Shown here in pieces: positions 53,181-60,608 of a DNA stretch of 64,000 nucleotides. A model generated the notes under the pieces. That model had not been told where the DNA came from and searched no databases. It saw only the letters and a list, made by a program, of their open reading frames with translations. A program made the translations under genes and the position numbers. Origin of the DNA: Parapedobacter sp. SGR-10 (GTDB taxonomy: Bacteria; Bacteroidota; Bacteroidia; Sphingobacteriales; Sphingobacteriaceae). Position 1 is the first letter of the stretch, and the number at the start of each line of letters is the position of its first letter. The DNA lies in assembly GCF_011030405.1 (NCBI RefSeq), contig NZ_JAAJTJ010000003.1, positions 62,001-126,000 on the forward strand, given 5' to 3'.

Positions 53181-53187
53181 AAAGATT

Positions 53188-53544
53188 ATGAAAGAGCAAA
53201 TTAAAATACGAACCAAGAAAATCGGATTGGAAATAATAATTCTTATTGACGAATTGCCTAACAAAACATCTTCTTGGGTGATTGCCAAACAAATTGTTCG
53301 GAGCTCTACTTCGATCGGAGCTAATTATAGGGCGGCATGTAGGGCTAAATCTCCTGCGGATTTTATCAATAAGCTCAAAATAGTGGAAGAAGAAACGGAT
53401 GAAACGATATTTTGGTTGGAAATTTTAGAAGAAAGTAAACTTGTGGAGGCAAAAAGAGTTGCGATGTTAAAATGTGAGCTAAATGAAATTTTAGCAATAG
53501 TTGTCTCTTCTATTAAAATTAAAACGATGAGAGGGAAGAAATGA
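53188..53544 (+). CDS. Four-helix-bundle protein (S23-like, TIGR02436 type)
   Basis: 118 residues, the family length. The diagnostic stretch SSTSIGANYRAACRAKSPADF is followed by KLKIVEEETDETIFWLEIL. Members occur inside 23S rRNA intervening sequences and as stand-alone genes, and related proteins serve as accessory factors of diversity-generating retroelements. No reverse transcriptase is present here. The gene is bracketed by clusters 3 and 4 of the GATTTACGATT repeat, partly inverted relative to each other, and its stop codon lies in cluster 4. Function unknown; it may be carried with the repeats as a small mobile unit. Confidence 0.88.
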   Translation: MKEQIKIRTKKIGLEIIILIDELPNKTSSWVIAKQIVRSSTSIGANYRAACRAKSPADFINKLKIVEEETDETIFWLEILEESKLVEAKRVAMLKCELNEILAIVVSSIKIKTMRGKK

Positions 53545-53618
53545 TTTACGATTTACGATTTTTGATTGACGATTGTTGAATCTACAATCGTCAATCCGCA
53601 ATCTACAATCGTCAATTC
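53543..53618. repeat. GATTTACGATT repeat cluster 4 (downstream of four-helix-bundle gene)
   Basis: The left part is in direct orientation (GATTTACGATTTACGATTT, GATTGACGATTG). The right part is inverted (AATCTACAATCGTCAATCCG, AATCTACAATCGTCAATT), so the cluster itself can fold into a hairpin. It contains the stop codons of both the four-helix-bundle gene and sbcC. Confidence 0.88.
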
Positions 53619-56600
53619 TCATTCGTTGCAATAATACTTCCCTTTTTTTCGTCCTTTGTCACGGTGATGGATGCCGGTATGCGTTCTTTCAATTCTTCCA
53701 CATGCGATATGATGCCGACAATACGATTTTCGCGTTGCAGGGATAGCAAAGTTTCGAAGACGATGTTGATGGATTCATTATCCTGTGTGCCAAAGCCTTC
53801 GTCGATAAAGAAAAAGTTTTTATCTGCCTTGGCGTTGGATTGCACACTCTCTGCTAATGCCAGTGCCAGGCTTAGTGATACTTGGAAGGCTTGTCCGCCG
53901 GACAATGTCTTGACACTTCGACTTTTGCCTTCATTGAGGTAATCGATGATTTCGAAATCGTTGTTCTCGTTCAAGGTTAGGCTGAGCTGATTGCGGGTCA
54001 TGCGGTGGAAACGCGTGTTGGCATTGTCGCAGAGCTGACGGAGAAATATGGAGGAAACATACTGTACGAAGCCATTGCCTTTGAGCATGTTGAAAATAGT
54101 CTTTAGGTTTTCCGCACGTTTTTGTAATACCCCCTGTCGTTGCAACAATTCTTTTTTGCTGAGGTAGGCTTGTTGGAGACGGCTGTGCTCTACAGTCAGT
54201 TTGGTCACCGTGCTGTTGATGCTGTCCCATTCTTGCCGGGCATTGTTCAAAGTAGTTTGTTTCTGTTCAAATATTTCTTGATTGAAAGGTGTTTTCTCGA
54301 ACTTCGCACGTTGCTCGTTAATCTTGTTCTTCAATGTTTCGTACGCGACAGTGAATTGTTCAAATTCCTGGCGGACTTGTTTGGCATCGATTTTTTTATG
54401 TAGAATGGCTACAATCTCATCGAATTGCTGGAAACCATTCTGATGCATATCATGTGCAATGCGGTCGTTGATGTCTTGCAGCTTACTACGGTAATCGTTT
54501 AAAGCCTTTTTTGTCGAATCAAGAGCTGCTTTAAGGGCCGCAAAACGTATGTTTTGCGTGTTTAGAGCCCGTTCTGTTTCTTTATAGATACGTTCTAGTC
54601 TTTCTGTACTTTGTATGAGTTGCGCATGGCGCATATTGATTTCTTCCTTTGTCGTTGTCGCAAAGTCATCATAGACCAATGTTTTCAGATGACCTATGGT
54701 CGTGTCAAATTCGGCTGTACTCCTTGCTTCTATCAGTTCTATGTCTTGTAAAGCTTTGTCGAATTTCTCCAAATCTTTTCGAATATTATCCAGTTCTTGG
54801 CGTTTTGCGTGGATGATTTCTTCCAAAACCGAAATAGCGTTGTTTACCTCTTTTGCTTCTTTTGCTCTTTTCTCAAAGCTAGCCGTATTTTCCATGTCAA
54901 ATTCGGGCCAGATGAATTTTTCTTTGTGCAGGCTGATCTGTTGGTTGATCTGATCAGCTTCGGATTGCAGTAGGTTGATCTGATTTTGATAACGTATTTG
55001 GGTATGAACGATGTTTTCGGCCTTGGCCTTGAGCTGGATCTGTTCGTCCTTTTGCCTGTTCAGTGCGGTCAATTGCGCTTTGACTTCCTGGATTCTGGCG
55101 GAGGCATCTTCGCCCGAAGCAATGTGGGGGTGCTCTAAAGCGCCACACAGTGGACAGGGTTCGCCGTCGTGCAGGGTATGGGCATATTGTGCCAGACGAT
55201 CCTCTACCAAAAGCTGTCTTTCTGTTTTTTCGGCTTCTTTGATGTTGCTGACCAAGAGTTTGGCTCTTTCGTCAAAGAATGTGCCCAAATTACTGGGGGT
55301 TACACCCAATTCCTGCAATTGGGTATCCAGTGCCTTGATCTCATCCTTGTTTTTGGAGAGGTCGATCTGCAACTTGGAAAGGGAATCTGATAGCGATCTA
55401 TATGTCTGATACCAAGAGGAGACGGTCATCAATAGTTCGGCATCCGTGCGCCGCTTTTTCAGTTCTTCCAATTCCTGTATTTTGGATTTCAGTACCGTGT
55501 CGGCTTCTGATGCTCTATTTTGGTAATCTTCGACGGCATTTCTGCCTTTTGCGGTTCTGTTTTGTGCTTCTTTTATCTTTTCTTCGAGTTCTTTGAGCTT
55601 GATGATAATGGCTAGATCCGCCACTTGCTGCTTTTGTTGATCAAGGGTGTCATATTCGGGTTTTAGGGCGTTGACCTTATCTTCCAGTTCTTTTATCGTT
55701 CGGTTTGTTTCGTCAAATTCCGTTTGCTGTTGCTCACTCTCGAAAGATTTTTGGGCAATCCCCTTTTCAATTATACTTTTTTCTGCCATTGAGGCATTGA
55801 AAAGCTGAAATACTCTTTCGTATTTGTCAAATTCTCGTTTTTTTTGCTCAATATCGGGCTTCTTTTGCTCTAGGGTCTTGAATGCTGTTAAATTCTGTGC
55901 CAGTATATCGGCTTCTTCTTTGAGGGTTCTTATCTGTTGGAATTCTTCATTGATACGATTGAAATTTTCGGTGATCTTTTGTTGATTTTCCTTCTCGATC
56001 GATAGTTTTTGCTGTATGTCCACAATGGCCTCTTCGGAAACTTCCTCAAAGCCGGATAGTTTTCCCTCCAACTGATCCAATTCGGATTTGTTGCTTGCGA
56101 TCAGTTTGCTGGCATTGTCCTGCAGGTCGTATTTTTGGAGATGAAAGATCTCTTTCATCATTTTGGTCCTGTCGGTAGGTCCCAATTCAATAAACTCCTT
56201 GAATTGTCCTTGTGGAATGATAATGGTACGTTTGAAGTTGTCGTAACTCAATCCAATGATGTCCGAGGCCTGGGTATGTTCGATGGGTATCCAATGTCCA
56301 CCTCTCGACTCATAGAATTGTACAACGGAACTTTTGACATCTTCAAAATTCTTGGAATTTCGTTTGAATTCTCTTGTCGCCCGAAACAATCTATTTTCAA
56401 AATTGATAAAATCAAATTCGATATAGGCACGGTTGGACTTGAGGTTCATCATGTTGTAATATCGTTTTTCCCGCAGATTGAGTCTTTCAGTCTCTCCATA
56501 TAGGGCAAAGGTCACGGCTTCCAATATGGAAGATTTGCCAGAGCCTACGGCACCGAATATGCCAAACAGTCCTGCATCGACCAGATGAGCAAAGTCTATG

Positions 56601-56656
56601 GTCTGTCTCTCTTGGTACGAGTAAAGTCCTTCTATGGTCAGGCGAATGGGGATCAT
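53612..56656 (-). CDS. sbcC: Exonuclease SbcC (Rad50-like ATPase)
   Basis: 1014 residues. Walker A GAVGSGKSS (about 35-43), long coiled coils, a zinc hook GEPCPLCGALEHPH in the middle (CxxC), the signature SGGQAFQVSLSLALALAE and the Walker B region NFFFIDEGFGTQD near the C-terminus. Forms the SbcCD nuclease, which cuts DNA hairpins and palindromes and processes double-strand ends. Coded on the minus strand after sbcD; the 36-base junction is filled by repeat cluster 5. Confidence 0.97.
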   Translation of the reverse strand: MIPIRLTIEGLYSYQERQTIDFAHLVDAGLFGIFGAVGSGKSSILEAVTFALYGETERLNLREKRYYNMMNLKSNRAYIEFDFINFENRLFRATREFKRNSKNFEDVKSSVVQFYESRGGHWIPIEHTQASDIIGLSYDNFKRTIIIPQGQFKEFIELGPTDRTKMMKEIFHLQKYDLQDNASKLIASNKSELDQLEGKLSGFEEVSEEAIVDIQQKLSIEKENQQKITENFNRINEEFQQIRTLKEEADILAQNLTAFKTLEQKKPDIEQKKREFDKYERVFQLFNASMAEKSIIEKGIAQKSFESEQQQTEFDETNRTIKELEDKVNALKPEYDTLDQQKQQVADLAIIIKLKELEEKIKEAQNRTAKGRNAVEDYQNRASEADTVLKSKIQELEELKKRRTDAELLMTVSSWYQTYRSLSDSLSKLQIDLSKNKDEIKALDTQLQELGVTPSNLGTFFDERAKLLVSNIKEAEKTERQLLVEDRLAQYAHTLHDGEPCPLCGALEHPHIASGEDASARIQEVKAQLTALNRQKDEQIQLKAKAENIVHTQIRYQNQINLLQSEADQINQQISLHKEKFIWPEFDMENTASFEKRAKEAKEVNNAISVLEEIIHAKRQELDNIRKDLEKFDKALQDIELIEARSTAEFDTTIGHLKTLVYDDFATTTKEEINMRHAQLIQSTERLERIYKETERALNTQNIRFAALKAALDSTKKALNDYRSKLQDINDRIAHDMHQNGFQQFDEIVAILHKKIDAKQVRQEFEQFTVAYETLKNKINEQRAKFEKTPFNQEIFEQKQTTLNNARQEWDSINSTVTKLTVEHSRLQQAYLSKKELLQRQGVLQKRAENLKTIFNMLKGNGFVQYVSSIFLRQLCDNANTRFHRMTRNQLSLTLNENNDFEIIDYLNEGKSRSVKTLSGGQAFQVSLSLALALAESVQSNAKADKNFFFIDEGFGTQDNESINIVFETLLSLQRENRIVGIISHVEELKERIPASITVTKDEKKGSIIATNEN

Positions 56657-56690
56657 TTACGATTTACGATTGTGGATTTACGATTGTATT
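56657..56690. repeat. GATTTACGATT repeat cluster 5 (sbcD-sbcC junction)
   Basis: TTTACGATTTACGATTGTGG and GGATTTACGATTGTATTG, two full units plus a partial one. It fills almost the whole gap between the sbcD stop and the sbcC start, where a ribosome site for sbcC would be expected. Confidence 0.85.
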
Positions 56691-56692
56691 GA

Positions 56693-57901
56693 TTATACCT
56701 TATGTACTATTTCGTTGAATATATCCATTATTTCATTGTTGGGTTCCAGTTGGTTGTTCTTGCTCTTGAAGTAATCCTTGAATAGGCTTTTGATGTCTTG
56801 ATCCAGATTGATCACCGTGCTACTGTCTTGTTTTTCCTCTTTGTTCGTGATCACGGGGATAAGGTGGATAATGCCGTCGTGGGCCTTATAGAGTAGATTA
56901 CGTTCTTCGGCTTTGAGAAAGGTGTCCGATACCAACGTCAGTTCGACCAATGTATATGGGTTTTCTTGTAGCCAAGTCAGTGCCTGTTCGGTGTCGTGGA
57001 AAGTTTTACGATGAAGTGTCCTTCCTCGTTCCAGAGCTATCTTTTCGTGATGTACAGGTTGGTTGGGTACAGCGTCTACGAGTACGATGTATTTGGTCTG
57101 TCCGGCTTCACTGAAGCTGTAGCTTAATGGCGAAGAGCTATAGATGACCGGTTTTTCAGTAGATTCGACCGGAAAATACCTATGGATATGGCCCAATGCA
57201 GTGTACTGTATTTGGGGAGGGATACAATCGGTATAGATCAGGTCTGCGTTTCCAATTTTGATAGGTTTCTCACCCTCGGGCTCTTCCAATAGCGGAGTGC
57301 CTCTTTTGTTCATGTACAGATGGGCTGCTAGTATGTTGACGCCATTAGCGTCGCAGTATGTATCGGCGATATCTTTCCAGTGCTTGGCCAATACTGTGTT
57401 TAAGGCTTCGCTTTTGTCCTCACCTAGGTATTGTTTTAATCTCAATTCGTTCGCGTAGGCCGTATGTATAATGCGTATAGGGTACGAAAAACGGTTCAGT
57501 TTGATCTCGATGACGCCCGGTGCGGATTGCGTGATTTCAAAATCCGGTAACTTTATTGGATTTACCACGGCTTGTGGGTGCCCAATCAATATAATGCCGC
57601 ATTCCCTGGCCAAAGGGTCGGGTGCATCGATAAGAGCCGGAGAATCATGATTGCCAGAGATGGCAATGACGGGACGTGCACCTCCTTTTGCCAACCTTTT
57701 CAATGTCTTGTAAAACAGATCTATCGCTTCTGTACCCGGGTGGAAGGTATCAAAGAGGTCTCCGGCGACGATGACAAGGTCTGTTTGATAGAGATCGGCT
57801 TTTTCGACAATTTCGTCCATAACCAATACCTGTTCGTCCAAGCGTGAGAAGTTGTCCAATCGCTTACCAAGATGCCAGTCTGCAGTGTGAAGTATACGCA
57901 T
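56693..57901 (-). CDS. sbcD: Exonuclease SbcD (Mre11-like nuclease)
   Basis: 402 residues. Metallophosphoesterase motifs: ILHTADWHLGKRL, VIVAGDLFDTFHPG, AISGNHDSPALI, and NILAAHLYMNKRGT with YTALGHIHRY for the metal histidines. The nuclease subunit of SbcCD. First gene of the minus-strand pair, with a promoter just upstream. Confidence 0.97.
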   Translation of the reverse strand: MRILHTADWHLGKRLDNFSRLDEQVLVMDEIVEKADLYQTDLVIVAGDLFDTFHPGTEAIDLFYKTLKRLAKGGARPVIAISGNHDSPALIDAPDPLARECGIILIGHPQAVVNPIKLPDFEITQSAPGVIEIKLNRFSYPIRIIHTAYANELRLKQYLGEDKSEALNTVLAKHWKDIADTYCDANGVNILAAHLYMNKRGTPLLEEPEGEKPIKIGNADLIYTDCIPPQIQYTALGHIHRYFPVESTEKPVIYSSSPLSYSFSEAGQTKYIVLVDAVPNQPVHHEKIALERGRTLHRKTFHDTEQALTWLQENPYTLVELTLVSDTFLKAEERNLLYKAHDGIIHLIPVITNKEEKQDSSTVINLDQDIKSLFKDYFKSKNNQLEPNNEIMDIFNEIVHKV

Positions 57902-57924
57902 GGGTCAATGATACTATGATAAGA

Positions 57925-57932
57925 CAAATATA
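57925..57932 (-). promoter_or_regulatory. -7 box of the sbcDC promoter
   Basis: Reads TATATTTG on the minus strand, an exact TAnnTTTG, 24 bases before the sbcD start codon. No TTTG at the -33 distance. Confidence 0.5.
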
Positions 57933-58038
57933 GCATTTTGTGGGGTTTTCGAGATTTAATGTTTGGATGCGGGTTTTGGGATTAAGTGTTAATTGTTTAA
58001 CTGAAAAATTTGTAAATTGGCGATACAGAGAAAACAGC

Positions 58039-58566
58039 ATGGAAGTGGAAAGTATAAACATAAAAAAAGCAACCCTAAACGACATAGATCAATTGCAATA
58101 CATAGGTAGAGAGACGTTTTCGGAAACATTTTCTTCAAGCAACACGGAAGAAAATATGTCAAAATATTTGGATGAAGGGTTTTCCCATGAAAAACTAATG
58201 GATGAGTTGAGCAATGTAGGTTCTGAGTTTTACTTCGCCCTCTTCAAAAACAAGGTGATTGGTTATTTGAAAATCAACTTTGGAGCATCCCAAACTGAGC
58301 TCAAAGATGAAGAAGCTCTTGAAATCGAACGGATTTACGTGTTGAGAGCGTTTCATGGTAAGAAAGTCGGACAAATGCTCTACGAAAAAGCGCTTGAAAT
58401 CGCCAAACAGAAAAAAACTCCTTATGTCTGGCTAGGCGTTTGGGAAGAGAATCAGCGAGCCATTCGTTTTTACCAAAAGAACGGTTTTGTAGCGTTCGAC
58501 AAGCATATTTTCAAGTTAGGCGATGACGAGCAGACCGATGTCATGATGAAACTTGAATTAGCTTAA
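58039..58566 (+). CDS. GNAT-family N-acetyltransferase
   Basis: 175 residues from ATG 58039. An in-frame ATG at 57940 would add 33 residues with no resemblance to the domain. GNAT motifs: IERIYVLRAFHGKKVGQMLYEKALEIA (acetyl-CoA loop, here HGKKVGQ) and YVWLGVWEENQRAIRFYQKNGFVAFDKHIF. The N-terminal ETFSETF and closing WLGVWEEN resemble PaiA-type spermine/spermidine acetyltransferases. Acetylates a small molecule or protein amine; the substrate is uncertain. Confidence 0.9.
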   Translation: MEVESINIKKATLNDIDQLQYIGRETFSETFSSSNTEENMSKYLDEGFSHEKLMDELSNVGSEFYFALFKNKVIGYLKINFGASQTELKDEEALEIERIYVLRAFHGKKVGQMLYEKALEIAKQKKTPYVWLGVWEENQRAIRFYQKNGFVAFDKHIFKLGDDEQTDVMMKLELA

Positions 58567-58584
58567 AATTTATTTATTTATTTT

Positions 58585-58631
58585 TTTGTCATTCTATAAT
58601 AACTTTCGTACGTTTACGGTTACGTAACCGT
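58585..58631 (+). promoter_or_regulatory. Promoter with overlapping 16-bp palindrome before the sigma gene
   Basis: TTTG at 58585-58588 and TACGTTTA at 58609-58616 (one mismatch to TAnnTTTG), 20 bases apart. The perfect palindrome ACGGTTACGTAACCGT (58616-58631) begins at the last base of the -7 box and covers the predicted start of transcription, a position suited to an operator. Confidence 0.5.
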
Positions 58632-58669
58632 TTTTGAAAACGAACCTAATTTTATACCAGAAATAAACG

Positions 58670-59248
58670 ATGATCCGCAAGGCGCCTAGCGATAATGAAT
58701 TGATTCAACTCACCAAACAAGGAGATGAGTCTGCATATTCCGAAATCTACAAAAGGTATTGGGGTATCTTATTTCAACATGCCCGCAAAATGCTCCAGGA
58801 TGACGAAGCGGCAAAGGATATCGTACAAGATGTATTTGCGGCTTTATGGACGAAAAGAGATAATCTCGATATCCATACCAAGCTGTCTTCGTATCTATAT
58901 GGTGTAGTAAGGTACAAGATATTCGATTTTATAGATAGAGGGAAGGTGCAGGGTAACTACCTGCAATCTCTTGAAAAGTTTATAGATCAGGGTGAGTACA
59001 CGACAGATAATATCTGGCTACAAAAGGAACTGGCGCTGCAAATCGAAAGAGAAACCAATGCCCTGCCTGCCAAAATGCGTGAAATATTCGTCTTGAGCAG
59101 AGAGCAGGACCTCTCGTATAAAGAAATAGCTGAACAACTCAATATTTCGAATCAAACGGTCAAAAAGCAGATATATAACGCTATGAAGATACTTCGCCCG
59201 AAGTTTGGGTTATACCTGCTTATGCTTTATGATCTCTTCCGTTTTTAA
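58670..59248 (+). CDS. ECF RNA polymerase sigma factor
   Basis: 192 residues. Region 2: DIVQDVFAALWTKRDNLDI, preceded by SAYSEIYKRYWGILFQHARKML. Region 4: KMREIFVLSREQDLSYKEIAEQLNISNQTVKKQIYNAMKIL. This is the Bacteroidota group that pairs with FecR-type anti-sigma factors and STN-bearing SusC proteins, as found in the next two genes. Activated when the transporter binds its glycan and passes the signal through FecR; it then transcribes the downstream locus. Confidence 0.94.
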   Translation: MIRKAPSDNELIQLTKQGDESAYSEIYKRYWGILFQHARKMLQDDEAAKDIVQDVFAALWTKRDNLDIHTKLSSYLYGVVRYKIFDFIDRGKVQGNYLQSLEKFIDQGEYTTDNIWLQKELALQIERETNALPAKMREIFVLSREQDLSYKEIAEQLNISNQTVKKQIYNAMKILRPKFGLYLLMLYDLFRF

Positions 59249-59351
59249 GGAGTCCCATTAACAATTTATTCAAAAAAAATATTTTCTATCTACCACTTTT
59301 GATGGAGCAAACCTACGTATATATAAACCCACGATAAGAGATCGATTATAA

Positions 59352-60473
59352 ATGGAATATAAAAAGGCCAGACAACTCATAAAAAAATACCTGAACGGGA
59401 CATGTACCGCCGAAGAAAAGGCAGTCATAGAAAGTTGGTATCTGAAAGAAAGTATAGAAAGAGATACTGTAGAAAGCAGTCCTATAGATTTTTTTGAAAC
59501 AGAAGATCAGATTTGGCATGAGTTGAGAACGGTCAAACGTAGAAAATCGAAAATCGTATGGTATGGAGCAGCTGCGGCAGCAGTGGTTGCTGGCTTTACC
59601 TTTCTTTTTTATCTTTCTTATACCAAGCTCGAAACCAAAGATCAAGTCACTGTTTATAAAAGTGACATCATACCCGGCAGTAATAAAGCGGTGCTGACCC
59701 TTTCGGATGGATCCAAGATAGATCTGGATAACTCAAACTACGGACTACTGGCGGAACAAGCTGGTGTGTACATCCGAAAAACCGAAGATGGGCAGTTGGT
59801 GTACGATCTTATCCCGGGGGCTTCGACGATTGAGCTGGAGTCCTATAATACCATAGAAACCCCAAAAGGAGGACAATACCAAATCAACTTGCCTGATGGA
59901 ACTAAAGTGTGGCTGAATGCGGCGTCCTCTTTGAAATTCCCGGCGTTATTCGGTGCTAAGGAGCGTTTGGTAGAGGTCACCGGAGAGGTTTATTTTGAAG
60001 TTGCCAAATATAAAAACAAGCCTTTCACAGTGAAAACTATCGATCAGGCTATAGAGGTATTGGGTACACATTTTAATGTCAATGCCTATCCAGAGGAATC
60101 CACTGTACGGACTTCCCTGTTGGAAGGCTCGGTTAGCATATCTGCCTTTGGCCAGCAGGTCGTCCTCAAGCCTGGCCAACAGAGCATATTGTCCCAGGGA
60201 CAACTGAAAGTCTTGAAGATAGGCCTTGAAGATGACGTAATTGCTTGGAAAAATGGTTATTTTAATTTCAGCGGCGAAAATATAACAACAATTATGAATA
60301 AGATTAGTCGCTGGTATGATGTGGAGATTGATTATCACAAGGATTTTGTCGATCAAGGTTATGTCGGTACGATTTCCAGATTCGAAAATGTATCTAAGGT
60401 ACTTCGAATGTTGGAATTGACAGGAACTGTTCATTTTGAAATAAAAGGAAGGAGGATTATCGTTATGCCTTGA
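59352..60473 (+). CDS. FecR-family anti-sigma factor
   Basis: 373 residues. The cytoplasmic N-terminal part (1-67) would hold the sigma factor. One membrane helix spans about 69-90 (WYGAAAAAVVAGFTFLFYL). The periplasmic FecR domain runs about 165-275 (TPKGGQYQINLPDGTKVWLN, LVEVTGEVYFEVAKYKNKPF). A C-terminal DUF4974-type domain ends the protein (NFSGENITTIMNKISRWYDVEIDY). Relays the signal from the STN domain of the downstream SusC protein to the sigma factor. Confidence 0.94.
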   Translation: MEYKKARQLIKKYLNGTCTAEEKAVIESWYLKESIERDTVESSPIDFFETEDQIWHELRTVKRRKSKIVWYGAAAAAVVAGFTFLFYLSYTKLETKDQVTVYKSDIIPGSNKAVLTLSDGSKIDLDNSNYGLLAEQAGVYIRKTEDGQLVYDLIPGASTIELESYNTIETPKGGQYQINLPDGTKVWLNAASSLKFPALFGAKERLVEVTGEVYFEVAKYKNKPFTVKTIDQAIEVLGTHFNVNAYPEESTVRTSLLEGSVSISAFGQQVVLKPGQQSILSQGQLKVLKIGLEDDVIAWKNGYFNFSGENITTIMNKISRWYDVEIDYHKDFVDQGYVGTISRFENVSKVLRMLELTGTVHFEIKGRRIIVMP

Positions 60474-60506
60474 TTTGTCCAATCAATCCAAGGTTTGTCA
60501 GAAATA

Positions 60507-60534
60507 ACCGGAAGTGCTTGGAACCACTTCCGGT
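60507..60534. terminator. Hairpin between fecR and susC
   Basis: Perfect arms ACCGGAAGTG and CACTTCCGGT with an eight-base loop, 34 bases after the fecR stop. No T run follows, so it may be an RNA-processing or weak termination site that separates regulator and transporter expression. Confidence 0.5.
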
Positions 60535-60608
60535 AGAGTATTTGGATAGGCCTTTAGATTATGTAGTTACATTATAAACTTAAACTTATATCCAAACTTT
60601 TCAAATGT

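Noticed and set aside
53188..53544. Diversity-generating retroelement suggested by the four-helix-bundle protein
   Set aside because: No reverse transcriptase and no template/variable repeat pair were seen nearby.
50374..56690. GATTTACGATT clusters as CRISPR
   Set aside because: Unit spacing is irregular, orientation is mixed, and there are no unique spacers of constant length.
57940..58038. Longer start of the GNAT protein at 57940
   Set aside because: The extra 33 residues have no domain similarity and lie in the promoter region shared with sbcD; ATG 58039 is better.
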